Below, piece after piece: positions 21,563 to 32,807 of a stretch of 64,000 bases of DNA. Every line of letters begins with the position of its first letter. Within the stretch, counting starts at the first letter, position 1. The notes under the pieces are model-generated. The model saw nothing but the letters and a program-made list of their open reading frames with translations. It did not search any database and was not told the DNA's origin. A program made the position numbers and the translations under genes. This DNA comes from Gari tellinella (taxonomy: Eukaryota > Mollusca > Bivalvia > Cardiida > Psammobiidae): NCBI GenBank assembly GCA_922989275.2, contig OV277870.1, positions 28,850,742 through 28,914,741 on the forward strand. Reading direction: 5' to 3'.

Positions 21563-22045
21563 AGGACCGTATCAGCGAACAGTAACGTTAACCGATGCAA
21601 ACAACCCATATAGTACGACATCTAACGTTCGCCGATACCCTTCAATAATAACTCATTGCGCCCCAATGTTTATTAGCTTTTCAAGGGTACGAACGATTTA
21701 TGTGCGATTTAAATAACACAAGCAAAAGTGCACTAATCAACTGAAATGCATCAATTTTACCGCATATAAAAATAAGATTTAGCTGCTCAGATGTAAGCTG
21801 CTTTGTTTGATATATTAAGTATCGGAAAATGTTGGTTTATTGATGAGAAATTAAGTCGGGACTGTTCGCTGGTTTTATAAAATTCATTTGGTAGCCATTT
21901 TGTTTTCCTCGTTGGGGATGGCGAACTACCTCTGAGGCCGTTCGTGTCGTTCGCAATCGGTAACACCCTAACGGTCGTTAAAGGTGAATTGTTACCGTTT
22001 TCTATTGCAATCGATTGCATCGATACGGTACTTGAACGCGCTACT
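21563..22045 (-). mobile_element. Pal-N MITE, copy 2, inverted relative to copy 1
   Basis: Reverse complement of 19199-19688 over nearly its whole length: ACCGTATCAGCGAACAGTAA at the left, CGATACGGTACTTGAACGCG at the right. The last bases of the left end are missing. The open frame on the - strand here (21787-22020) has no recognisable domain and also exists, disrupted, in copy 1. Confidence 0.75.
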
Positions 22046-22214
22046 GGTATTAATTCTTTGAATGCTGGGTAAATATTTTCGTCGTCTGCTATTGTTCAAA
22101 AGGTGAAATTTTCTAAATTAATTTTCAAAACAGGATCGAAGTGCCAATCAGTTCGGGTCCCGATAAGACGCCGCGTTACTCGGCGTCTCATCAGGATATA
22201 TACTGGTTGCAACG

Positions 22215-22421
22215 TTAACCCAAGTGTGCCCACGCTCCCATATATTGGACATAGGCAAACAGTGTAGGCTCTGATCAGACGCCGCATAAGCTGTTTGCTG
22301 ATAGGATTTTCAATATAAAACCAAATGAAAATGAAAGTTATGACCAGGCATCCCTTTGATAAAAAATGGACACATCCAGTATATGAACACGGAAGAATCA
22401 ACTGAGCGCAAATGGGTTAAT
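22215..22421 (-). mobile_element. Pal-H MITE lacking half its hairpin
   Basis: GTTAACCCAAGTGTGCCC start, only the left hairpin arm (GTAGGCTCTGATCAGACGCC), then TTTGCTGATAGG and the normal interior, ending GCAAATGGGTTAA. One hairpin arm was deleted. Confidence 0.75.
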
Positions 22422-22757
22422 GCAGAATACATACTGAAGAAATGGGCTTTTTATATCAATTATTTTTATTTTGTGTTGAACAGTCATTTGTCTTTATCGA
22501 TATTCACACTACTTCAATCAATGGTCGGTAAATACCCTATTGGCTGTAAGATGTGAGTCATCATGGTGACAGGTCTTCACATGAATACTCGTCAATGTTT
22601 AACGGATGCTACTTACTTGATGACAGTGGCATATATGTTTACCCTCAATTGTTATCGCATATTCGCCAACTTATTTTGTGTTAAAGAGATTCCTATGAGC
22701 TTAAAGCTTCCAGTGTAATTCTTTACTTCATATTATGTATGTATTTTCATTCATTTT

Positions 22758-22860
22758 CATGTGAGGCGCTTTTGAACGCACAACTCTTGTGTGAAAAGAG
22801 CGCTATATAAATCGGGTATAATAATATAAATAATAATAATAATAATAATAATAATTATGG
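22758..22860 (+). mobile_element. 3' tail of a LINE or SINE
   Basis: GAGGCGCTTTTGAACGC...AAGAGCGCTATATAAATC followed by (AAT)n. The GCGCTATATAAAT box with a trinucleotide tail is typical of 3' ends of several non-LTR families and the SINEs that borrow them. The body is not identified. Confidence 0.55.
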
Positions 22861-23209
22861 TTTGTAAATATTAAAGATTAAATATGATTCAACAAAAGAG
22901 TGTGTAATGAAATAACTTAGCTACTTTACCATTTCGCTGTCTGGACGTCATCTGTGCCAAATGTATGTCGTCTGCTTTAACTTCTTAAATTTAATAGTAT
23001 GTTTTCTGACTTAAGAAACAATGAATTGGGTGTCAAACCGTTTGGATCCTAATCAGACGCCGCGTAACGCGATGAGAATCCAAACTGTTAGCAATTATAC
23101 TCCCAGGCGGTGAAGGGATTAAGTACGTTAATCTATATGTACAGTGCGTGATTGTGAATAAATACAGTGCATAAGTAACCATTTATACACCCTTTTTTGT
23201 CGCCTTCTG

Positions 23210-23446
23210 AACCCATTACCCCATAGCCTGATTTAAGTTTAGAAAATAGGTGACCACTTAAAGCAGGTTGAAAGTAAAGCAGAATGTGCCTTAAGGCACA
23301 TTCTGATTTACTTTCAGCCTGCTTTAAGCTAGTATACAGCAAATATTTAAATATTTCTTATTATGCATATTAGTAACTGTATAAATTGGAACCATTAATC
23401 AATGAAAGGCGTAAAAGGCGTATTTATGGGGTGTTGTGTTAAACCT
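23210..23446. mobile_element. Pal-B MITE
   Basis: ACCCATTACCCCATAGCC start, hairpin AAAGCAGAATGTGCCTTAAG around 23262-23330, then the TGTATAAATTGGAACCATTA arm, ending near GTGTTAA. Confidence 0.7.
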
Positions 23447-23471
23447 TTCCGTCGACATTATATCATCGGCT

Positions 23472-23730
23472 TTAACCCGTTATTCCATAGACCTTTTCTA
23501 ACATTTTTACGCAGTAAATTTATGTTTCAATTGGAGAAAATAGATCTAGTTGTTCCATTTTATACAGATATGAATTAGTATCATATTAGAAATGCTTTCT
23601 ATATTCTAACAGATGTTAGCTTAAAGGAGGCTGAAAGGTTCCTAAAATGCGCATTCTGCTTTACTTTCAACCTCCTTTAAGTGGTCACCTATCTTCAATA
23701 CTAGAAACAAGCTATGGGGTAAAGTGTTAC
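23472..23730. mobile_element. Pal-B MITE, opposite orientation, hairpin partly deleted
   Basis: TTAACCCGTTATTCCATAG to GGGGTAAAGTGTTA. Half the palindrome is shortened (GGCTGAAAGGTTCCTAAAAT). Confidence 0.65.
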
Positions 23731-24465
23731 GACTGTTGTCTCTTATATTTAGGTAAAAATGGCTGGAAATATAGCAAAATTTTGATTCTGATCAGGCGCC
23801 GCGTTTCACATTTAAGCGATCGATGAAAACGTATTTTACTGTACAATTTACTGTTCAATACAGACCAACCAATACATAGGAATGAGGGTGTTTATGTGCA
23901 GGTGTTGCTAGATGCAGATCAAAAATAATACTGAAAGCTGATAAAGAAATGTTCTGTATTGCCTTTGTCCTCGAATCTCTCATAAGATTTTTTCATTGTA
24001 TTTCTTGTTTTAATGCTATTGTTTATGTATATATGTATTGTCCTGTAACAAATACACACAAACAGTCATGTAAAGCAATTATAAACAAGAAGCACATGTC
24101 ATAAGATGTAAACCTATAAGAAGGGGAGGGCTGTAACTAACGTTGGAAGAACTTGTAGCCTGACCCTTTTTCACATATATCAATGTTATATGTATGATAC
24201 TACCATTTGATCATTTGAACTGTTATATTGAACTTTGTTGCAAATACTTGGAAATAATTGATGTTTAAACTACCTTATTCCTGTATTAAGCTATTGTATG
24301 TTGCCGATATTTCAAGTGTTGCCCATTATATATAGTTCTTACTGTATATCATTAGATAGCTGTTTAAAGCCTATTAAGTACTTTGTCAGGATTGGTTTTC
24401 AGATACACGAAGCTTCGACATACATGTATACAATAAAGCCTAAAGTACGTAGATTTTAATAGTAT
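23731..24465. other. no gene recognised
   Basis: AT-rich, no exon-like frames and no repeats with clear ends. Confidence 0.4.
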
Positions 24466-24786
24466 ATTGTTCTCTACACCGACACCCAATGGAAGACACA
24501 TGTTGTGTGTTGTTTGTAGGGAGTTGTAATAGGGAGGGAAATGTGCTTACATTTGCAAACAGTTTGAATCCAGATCAGACGCCGCGTAACGCGGCGTCTG
24601 ATCTGGATTCAAGTTGTTTGTCACTCGTCATTATGGGGATTTTTTCTGTCAAAATCTCCATTATGTAAGAAAACCAGCAGACAACAATTTAAACAGACAT
24701 TTCAGCAGTGAAAACATAAGACATATTTGTCTTTGGAACAGTGGCAAGCGTCGTTTTAATAAGGGAGTCGTTGTTTAGAGGTCCGT
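24466..24786. mobile_element. MITE with a Pal-A-type hairpin, copy 2
   Basis: TCTCTACACCGACACCCAAT start, perfect hairpin TTTGAATCCAGATCAGACGC and inverse (24556-24620), GGGAGTCGTTGTTTAGAGG end. Sister copy at 1403-1726. Confidence 0.75.
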
Positions 24787-26520
24787 GGGAGCATTGTACG
24801 ATAAATTAGGTGTTTTACTATACAGCCTATAGTAACGTATTAGTACGTATAGTATGTTCGACTAGGCGAGATTGAAATAATGAAATTCAGCTGTAGAATG
24901 CGATTTTGAGAAATCGAAGTTCGATTGTTACTGTGGTTTCTTTCGATTCGATTCGAAATTCAATATAGTCGCCATGGCGGCCATCTTGTATTTTGTGGAA
25001 GTGTGAATTGTAGTTGTTTCTGGTTGTTAATGTACGTTTCGTTACCCGGGGTTTTGCTACCTTGTACTTTTACGCTACCAAGACACTCTCATGTCAGGCG
25101 TTTCACTACACAGTCATTCCCCTCTCCTGTTGTGTGATTCACAATAACTTTAATCTTTCAAAGGAAATGTCGCCGACAACGACCAACCGTTCTATTATGA
25201 ATGTATTTAGTTGCTAGTATTTTGCAAGAAGTATTAAATGGGGTGTATCATAGTTGCTGTATGGTCAAAATGGCAAACTTGTGACCTTAACCTTTGACCT
25301 TTTTGTACCTAGATCAAAACAAGTTATGGACTTTGTACTGCGGTCAGGCTCGACAACTCCGCATGCATATATACATTGTTAGTGGAACATGTTTCATTGC
25401 AGTTTGTTGGTCTTGACTTTTTACCTTCAACCCTGTGATCTTTTGCGTTAAGGTAAGTTAAAACCTCATGGACTAAGTACTGCTGGTTGTGTCGCATAGC
25501 TTTACATGATGATGCGTCTATGAACTGCAACTAGGTTCATGCAATTTCTAATGCTGATGCTCATTGCTGAGTAAAAGCATGGCTCATTAATTGCAGTTTG
25601 GTAACCCTGGTCGTTGAAATTGATCTGTGACTTAGACAAAGTTTTTGCACGTAGTCCAGTTATGAATTAAGTACTTCACGTAAGGCAAAATAAAAAAAAT
25701 ACCGTGTTTCCTGTAACCCGACCGACCCTAGTTTTTTCCTCCGATCCTAATTTTTTTTTCATTTTTCGAAACATGTATCAGCGAATGTCGGTAATATTTG
25801 CGGCACATGAGACATTCGATTTTTTCGAAGCTTGTAATAGAAGCAATTCTCCACTTAATCGTTTTAAAAGCTAATGCATAGACATTCAAGTGTTTAAAAA
25901 TTGATTGTAAAATAAGTCTGAGCGAATATCTAAGTAAAATTTGCTCTAATTTTTTTTATATGTCATAAAGTACGTTCCAGGCATGCACACATGATCTTCT
26001 AGTTAATTAATCATTGACACATTCAACATGTAAACAACACATTTCATCGACACATTTGACACGCATACAACACTTTTCAAAACATAATTAACTCCGTCTA
26101 TCATATATGTCACTATTTTGCTGCTTTGGTACACAAATATTGATCAATAATTATACCAGTTTAGAATGTTAAGGTAATTTTGGTAATGTGACCTACAAAC
26201 AGAATAACAATAAGGATTGATATTTATAAGAGTGATTTAATGGCTCTGCATAATGAAATATACTCTCAAATATTGTCATATATCAGTATACTTTTATAAA
26301 ATTGTGTTATTCTATAATGTTATTTAAAAAATGTTGTTTAATATTGTTAAAAAATAGATTTCCCGACCTATCGTCCCTAATTATTTTGGACATGTAATAG
26401 GAAACACAGGTACTTTTTTGTTTGGCCTAGGGCGGTGCAACTTCTCATGATGATAAGAATCAATGAGTACAGTATGCTACATTGCAGTTGATTGACCTTT
26501 GAATTAGATTTAGCTGCATT
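24787..26520. other. no gene; Pal-E remnant and unassigned sequence
   Basis: A Pal-E fragment lies at about 24840-24925. TGACCTTAACCTTTGACC near 25282 is a low-complexity motif. The open frames at 24925-25217 and 25324-25530 show no domain or splice-bounded exon. Confidence 0.4.
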
Positions 26521-26745
26521 ATTGATTTTAGCTCTGGGTCTAAGGTTATAAAGAGTTTGAGCTGAGTCTGAGTTTGTTCTTAAGCATTTGATTGGTCAGA
26601 TTAGAACATGGGTCTGAGTTTGTTCCCAAGCATTTGATTGATCAGATTTGAGCTTGGGCCTGGGCTCAAATCTGACCAAATCAAATGCTTGAGAACGACT
26701 TTAGACTCAGATCAAAGTATTTATAACCTTGGACACTGGTTATCA
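26521..26745. repeat. Pal-L palindromic element with a duplicated arm
   Basis: GTCTAAGGTTATAAAGAG to CAAAGTATTTATAACCTTGG. The AAGCATTTGATTGGTCAGAT arm is present twice (26583-26610 and 26627-26650) before the inverse CTGACCAAATCAAATGCTT. Confidence 0.65.
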
Positions 26746-27220
26746 AAAAGTATAAGTGCTACACCAATTAAACTAGAAATACAGATGTATCAGATCTACA
26801 TGCCCGTATTAGAATTAAAACTGGCCTTTACGAAGGTCTGCCAGAAGGTTCCAGAATGTGTCCCTTTTGAGACACAAATAACATCGAGAATGAAGTGCAT
26901 GTATTATTGAATAGGTCAACGTATGTTGATATAAGACGAGACCTTCTTTCAAGAGCTCACGTTTTAAGTCCCATGTTTAATTCTCTAGTGATAATGTTAC
27001 GTTCTGCTTTCTGTTTACTAACCCAAATTTGGTCCGTACTTGTGTCAAAACCTGTTTTGCCATTCTACAACATCGGCAGTTTTTACGGTTTAAATAACGT
27101 TTTATAAATGTAAATAATGTCAATTTTGTTTTTGCAAACTTGTTATGTGGTCTGCTATATCTTTGCTAATCTGGTTCACTTTGATCTGATCAAAGGAATG
27201 TATGCTTGCGTAGAACCATT
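26746..27220. other. no gene recognised
   Basis: Several short overlapping open frames, none with recognisable content. Confidence 0.35.
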
Positions 27221-27437
27221 ATTTAACCCCATCACTGCCTTACCCCGAGTACATTTGTTATTTGCAAACAGTTTGGATCCTGATCAGACGCCGCGTGACG
27301 CGGCGTCTGATCAGGATATAAATTGTTTGACATTCATTTCAATATTTCTTACTTCAAAATCGCTAAAATTTAATTTTGAGAAATAAAAGCAGACGACAAT
27401 TGTTTAAACTTGATGACGTCGCGGCAGTGTATGGATT
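27221..27437. mobile_element. Pal-A MITE
   Basis: TTTAACCCCATCACTGCC start, hairpin TTTGGATCCTGATCAGACGC (27265-27330), end CGGCAGTGTATGGATTAA. Confidence 0.7.
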
Positions 27438-27942
27438 AAGTAGTGCAGAGTAGTGTCCGTGTTTGTCTTATAGTGTCTTACATGAACAGATACTCTTAAA
27501 TGATAAGTTTTACAATGTTTATTCATCTCTTATAACTCCAACTAGGAGAGGTATTATACATGGCTTTAGTTTATGGTTATATTTACATACATGTATGTAT
27601 AATGATGAAATGTAAATAAAGATTACTACTACTACTGTGGGTACTTATGGGGCAAAAACAGAGAAGGTGAGACATTTAATTATGCGGAATACTTGCGAGC
27701 CTGGAGACTTCAAGAGACGCGGAATTACCTCGGCAAAATTGTTTCCACGAAGCAGACCAACCGCGTTAATGAAAGACGATCAGTGTTTCTATGAATGCGT
27801 GTATTTTATTTTCAAGAGAAACCTCTCATTTCCTGTCATGCAAGATTTCAATGAGGAAGTAAACTTGCAAGCATTTCTATTGGAGCATGAGCATGTTCAT
27901 TAAATCCAATTCACCGTCACACAATTAAAGAAATACAAACCC
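27438..27942. other. no gene recognised
   Basis: The 88-codon open frame at 27637-27903 is flanked by repeats, has no domain I recognise and no clear splice sites. Confidence 0.35.
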
Positions 27943-28047
27943 CGATTCTTCGAACTCGCACGAGTTAACAAGTATATTATTAGTTGAAATTCGATAAGTC
28001 GATCTCGCTAAGCCGAATATACCCATATTTCAAAGGTAGGGCCACGT

Positions 28048-28588
28048 TTAACCCTTTCCCTTATAGAAACACCTTTTAGTTTGTTTGTTTTTTATTTTAC
28101 GTCGCTTTCAACAGTATTTCAGTCATATCGCGACGTCCAGCTAATCACAGGCGGATGAAGACCCCAGAAGTCCTTTATGCACTGTAACAGGCACAAATCG
28201 ACAACTGGGTAGAACCACCGACCTTCCGCAAGCCAGCTGGAAGGCTTCCCCACATGAAAAATCCGAACGACCCTACTGGGATTCGAACTCACAGCGGTGA
28301 GGAGCTAATTAATGTAAGTCACAGTGACTATACCACTAGGCCACGGAGGCCCCCGAAGCACCTTTTAGCTCATTATATTTATTCCTATATTGAAGAAAAT
28401 AGTTCCAGCTTTTACGGTCATGAATATGTTTCAAAAATAATAGTTTCTTTATTCTAGCAAGTGGAAGCTTAAAGCAGGCTAAAAATATAGCAGAATGCGC
28501 CTTAAGGCGCATTCTGCTTTACTTTCAACCTGCTTTAAGTGATCATATGTCCTCAAAATTAAAAATAGGCTATAGGGTAAAGGGTTAA
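28048..28588 (-). mobile_element. Pal-B MITE inserted at TTAA, itself split by a SINE
   Basis: TTAACCCTTTCCC (28048) to GTAAAGGGTTAA (28588), with TTAA duplicated on both sides inside the Pal-E element. The hairpin TAGCAGAATGCGCCTTAAGG lies at about 28485-28540. The SINE sits between its 5' arm and its hairpin. Confidence 0.8.
28080..28358 (-). mobile_element. tRNA-derived SINE, RUDI/Meta-domain type
   Basis: On the - strand a tRNA-like head has an A box (TGGCCTAGTGGT) and a B box (GAGTTCGAATCCC). It is followed by a conserved middle (GGAAGCCTTCCAGCTGG, GGTCGGTGGTTCTACCCAG) and a tail GCGACGTAAAATAAAAAAC with AAAC repeats. This layout matches mollusc RUDI-type SINEs as I know them. The direct repeat CACCTTTTAG at 28070-28079 and 28359-28368 is the target-site duplication. 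It is transcribed, if at all, by RNA polymerase III; mobilisation needs a partner LINE. Confidence 0.85.
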
Positions 28589-28948
28589 ACTTTGAAACGG
28601 GTAGGTTCGAACTAAATACGAGTTTGAATTATCGAGTTTCGACGGCATTAACACTTTACTTGCTTCATCAGCTTCAATCTGGTCGTCTGTATTCAAATAA
28701 GTGTGTTCCTTTTAGCTCATAAAGCCTACCAATTTTGATCTTGGTCAGAAGATAATTTCCACGACATCTAATCAGGATCTAGAGTGTTTGAAAATTCAAG
28801 TGAAGTCGCGAATAGCAGGCAATGCGTTAACCCCTTTCCTGTCATGACGCCATTAGCTTAAATAACAATTGTCGTCTGCATTCATTTCTCAAAGTTAAAC
28901 GTTGGATATTTTGACTTAAGAAACATGAAGATTGATGTCAAACAGTTC

Positions 28949-29196
28949 TGGTGTCCATTTCATACAATTTCGTACGTCAAAAACGGTCGTAAGTCAAAAC
29001 TTTAAAATACATTTAATTGTTTATTTCTCTATCTAATCCTGCCTTGTCACATCTCTTTGGAATCGTCTATTCAAGACGATTTCAAAAAGATATCACAAGA
29101 CAGGATTAGATGGAGAAATAAATAATAATCGAGACATTTAGAATCGGACTTATGAAATAATTTGTCGTACGACGTTTTATGAAACGGGCCCCAGAT
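28949..29196. mobile_element. Pal-F element
   Basis: CCATTTCATACAATTTCGTACG at the left against CGTACGACGTTTTATGAAACGG at the right, with hairpin CTAATCCTGCCTTGTCACAT ... inverse. Confidence 0.7.
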
Positions 29197-29325
29197 ACCG
29201 TAACGCGGCGTCTGATCAGGTTTCTAACTAAATGCAAATAACCATTGTTCTCGGAGTAAAGCAGTGTAGGGGTTAATTGTCAAACCTCTATACTGATACA
29301 TTATAAGAAACATGCCAAGGCAGGG

Positions 29326-29520
29326 CTACCATAAGTTGACATGAACATTCCTAAGATTTCCAAATTTGCATTTTCCAAGTGCGCTTGTACGATCGTACCT
29401 TTTACCCATATAGCCTGTTTCTAGTTTTGTTGACTTGCGACTACTTAAAGCAGGCTGTAAGTAAAGCAGAATGCGCCTTAAGGCGCATTCTGCCTTACTT
29501 TCAGCCTGCTTTAAGCTACT
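29326..29520. repeat. Pal-B element and hairpin core
   Basis: ACCCATATAGCCTGTTTCTAG then near-perfect hairpin CTTAAAGCAGGCTGTAAGTA (29443-29516). Only one outer arm is recognisable. Confidence 0.6.
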
Positions 29521-29730
29521 ATAAACTGGAAAAAGATTTAGGAAAAATCCGGAGAAATGGCAGCCCTGCCAAGGTGGAGAAGCAAAATGAAGCCGGATAT
29601 TTATCAAACATTATACAGATATGCGCAAATAGAAATGAACTGAAAACTGTTTGGAACCAGATTAGATAGTGAGTAACTCTGCGTCTTATCAGGCTTTTAA
29701 CTGTTGGACAATTGCGTTTCGTCAAAAGAA

Positions 29731-32170
29731 TTATACTCAACAAAAAGTTAAGGACTTTTCAGAAAACAATGGAACAAAAGTACATCATAGCAAATGCAGG
29801 TATTTTTATTTATTATATACATGTATAATACAGTTCATCGCTTGAAAAAAATGTTTCCTTTAGTTTGATACCACTTATATGAGTAATACCCTTGCTGTAG
29901 CAATGTTTCAAGTAACCTAGGGGTCAATGTCACTTTTTTCTCTCTCAAAATCAGTATTTACAAAATATTCCTTCCTTTTTAAGCAAAACACAAAAACACA
30001 TGAGTAAGCTGTGAGTTTAAAAAACTTGAAATTATTGGGCTCGTTTCATAAAACTTCGTACGACAAATGTTGTCGTAAGTCAGATTGCAAAAGTCTCAAT
30101 TATTATCCATTTCTCGATCTCATCCTGTCTTGTGACATGTCTTTGGAATCGTCTTGAAAAGACGACTCCAAAGAGATGTCACACGACAGAATCAGATGGA
30201 GAATTCAGAAATAAAATGAATTTAAATGTTTGACTTACAATAGTTTTGTCGTACGAAGTTTTATGAAATGGGGCCCAGTTCATGTGAATGTGACTTGAAA
30301 TTTACGTAAGACCCTTCTCATGATAGCCTCAATGTGAGTGTGGAAGATGTGATGATCAGCCAAGAACACCACGTGCGAGTGCCAACACTCGTCACATTGA
30401 ACAATATACAGTACAAGTTGGCTTCTTTAAAAAAGAAGCCAGGGAAGCCGAGCAGTTTTAATGAAGTGACATGCATATATGGTAGGAAACAAAACTATGT
30501 AGGGTTTGGGAAAAGAGTAATATAGGTGAAAGGTATACTTGAGATATTTGAGAAGATATTTTATGTAAAATGAACCTCTCTATATATAGCGACCAGTAAA
30601 TTGCGTTAACGTCAATTCTCGTATTCTCAGGGTTTCTCATACTCTCGTGCCTAACAAAATCAGATGAAATGGGCATTCCTGACATCCAGAAATATATCAA
30701 GTGTTTTCCTCCGATAAATTTCTGTTGACAAATGTAGCATGGACCCATTAATTATCAATTGGATTTGAATTCTCTATTTTCGAAATTTCACATGTAAAAC
30801 CTGCTGCACATTGTCATTTATTTAATACGTTTGCATAGTTCAAATCTCAATAAACAAACAAAAAATGATGCCACAGATGAAGAAATTTTCCATTTGCTAG
30901 ATTTAAAGTGACTCTTAAAATACGTATCTGAACTGAAAGAGTTTACCCCCTCCATAGCAAAAACTCTTGACAACCAATCAGAAGTTTTAAACTAAACTAA
31001 GGTCCGAGAATATGGGGAAACATTTGACTGATTTAGATTATGCAGTGTGGTGTATTCAAACGTAGAAATGACCTAGATAAGATCTTTTTTTATTATTGAT
31101 GTTATACTTTATTTAGAGTTTCTACTGACTTTTAAGCCACAAAGAAGACTTCTGAATAACAATTAATTTATGTGCTTTATATATATTCTAAGGCTTAGCT
31201 CCGCGAGAATAGGAGACACCAGTATAACTCTTGTTTTAGAAAGTTCGTTGTTTAACAAAATGCTGCATATTAGACAAGGTGAAAGTAACTAGAGACCTCC
31301 AGTAAAATGTTTCAATTTTACTTTCACCTTGCTTGAAGCTGCCTACTGTCATTCATACAATCGATTAGCGTTAGTCTAGTAGTTGTAAGCGACGTGTACG
31401 GCCGCGACACAAGCATTTAACATCTTATGTAGTGAAGGTATGAGTTTTATTCCTTATCGAAGTGATAAGTTCCGGTACGGGTCTTATTCCTTACCACAAT
31501 ATTTGATTTTCGTAAAAATTGGTTGCTGCGTAAAATGTATGCAACCTAGTTTCAGGCATGCGCAGACAGTGCATTTTGACTGGTTGTATAATATTGCGCC
31601 AATTATCTTCACCGTTTCGCAATAAGCAGAAGTTCCTTCCAAGAAAATGGCTACATTCAACCTAAACACTGAGGAAGCCCCCTGAAGGGGGCTTTCAATA
31701 AACGCACCGCAACAAAGAGCATTGTCCAGAGTTCTTGGTGCCGTACTCTGCTTCGGACCCTCATCCCAGAATATCCCACATATGTTCAATGGGAGACCTG
31801 TCTGACGAGTGAACGTGACATTTGCCATAATTTTACTGTATTTTTCGTTGGTCTTCCAAAACAGATGAGCGATTCGCATGAAGAGATGGAATATTTTATA
31901 AACACTAATTTTGCGAAAAATGACTTTGACCTCTATGTTACTTGACACAATGCTACAGCAAGTATATAAGTTATATTAAACTAAAGTTCAAATTCAAATT
32001 CTTTATTTCGCTCAGTACATGTTTTCACATGAATACATGAGGTAAAGGAAACGCTGTTTTTATCGATGGACTGAATCTAATAGAATGAATAAAAGACGAT
32101 GTCTATTTGTTTTTGCGTACTTTTGTTCTATGGTTTTCTGAGATTTCCTTAATTGATTTGTTGAGTATAA
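29731..32170. mobile_element. 2.4-kb element with 54-bp terminal inverted repeats (TA target)
   Basis: TTATACTCAACAAAAAGTTA at 29731 and its inverse ending TTGTTGAGTATAA at 32170. Further matched blocks are TCAGAAAACAATGGAACAAAAGT on the left (split here as TCAGAAAACAATG and GAACAAAAGT) and inverse on the right. Tc1/mariner-like tips. No intact transposase: the frames at 30334-30525 and 31484-31948 have no recognisable catalytic motifs. A Pal-F element is inserted at 30039-30283. Confidence 0.7.
30039..30283. mobile_element. Pal-F element inside the 2.4-kb element
   Basis: GGGCTCGTTTCATAAAACTT and inverse AAGTTTTATGAAATGGGGCC flank a hairpin with GGAATCGTCTTGAAAAGACGACTCC. Confidence 0.75.
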
Positions 32171-32690
32171 TATGAAAATGTTATTTTAAAATTTTTAAAT
32201 TTTGGCAGCCAACAATATTCAAACAGATGATGAATTAGTTGGAAAACGGTGGACTATTGTCCATGTACATTTAAAATCTCTCTATTGCGGCCATTATAGT
32301 GTGTTTATTGTAAAGTGTTTTAGACAGGTGAATGAACGTAAAACAGAGCTTCACCTTCCTTGAAGATAATGTAGCTGATAAAATCCAATGATGTGGCTGG
32401 TAAAATTAACCATCACTCCAAGCATCTAATAATGCATCGTTCAGTCTCTTGCGACTATCGCTTATATATTGGATCAATCAAATTTTCATTCAAGGGGTGA
32501 CTTGGCTAGTGTTTTATTTTCTATTTATTTTAAACCCCCTTTTTTAGAGGGCTTTCTCAGTCCTAAGTCTTAAAAGTAGCAATTTTCTTAGAAGCAACTT
32601 CTGCTTATGGCGAAAAGGTAAACAAATGGAAATAATTCTGTGCAACCAGTCAAAAATGCATTCTCTGTGCATGTCTGAAACTAAGTTGCA
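31540..32690. repeat. 1.15-kb inverted repeat with arms of about 130-150 bp
   Basis: Left arm (TTTCAGGCATGCGCAG, GTGCATTTTGACTGGTTGT, CAATAAGCAGAAGTTCCTTC) pairs with the right arm (CTTAGAAGCAACTTCTGCTT, ACCAGTCAAAAATGCA, TGTGCATGTCTGAAA). The arms extend inward through AAGCCCCCTGAAGGGGGCTT. It overlaps, rather than nests with, the 29731-32170 element. Confidence 0.7.
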
Positions 32691-32807
32691 TAATTTTTCG
32701 CAGTAAATTTGAGAAAAAAAACAACAAAACTATTCCGGTTACAAAATACACATAAAACAAAAAATCTAAGTTGAAGAAAAAAAAACAATCCCCACTTCTG
32801 TGTTATG

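Larger units (their letters stand above)
27943..28654. mobile_element. Pal-E element split by a Pal-B insertion
   Basis: Left part GATTCTTCGAACTCG...AGGGCCACGTTT stops at 28051 and the right part ACTTTGAAACGGGTAGGTTC resumes at 28589, so the Pal-E hairpin is interrupted by the 28048-28588 element. Confidence 0.75.

Noticed and set aside
21787..22020. 77-codon - strand frame in Pal-N copy 2 as a possible transposon gene
   Set aside because: Too short, no motif, and the corresponding frame in copy 1 is interrupted.
27637..27903. 88-codon open frame with moderately balanced composition
   Set aside because: No homology I recognise and no splice or promoter context; left as unassigned.
28278..28352. 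Possible tRNA gene on the - strand (A and B boxes present)
   Set aside because: The sequence continues into a SINE body with a target duplication and the arms do not form a proper cloverleaf, so it is SINE-derived.
28254..28457. Open frame with NPNDPTGIRTHSGE
   Set aside because: It is the antisense of the SINE tRNA-like B box (TTCGAATCCC), a common false protein.
31484..31948. 154-codon - strand open frame
   Set aside because: It spans the arm of an inverted repeat, has no recognised domain and no splice structure. Part of it may be transposon-derived, but no catalytic motif is visible.
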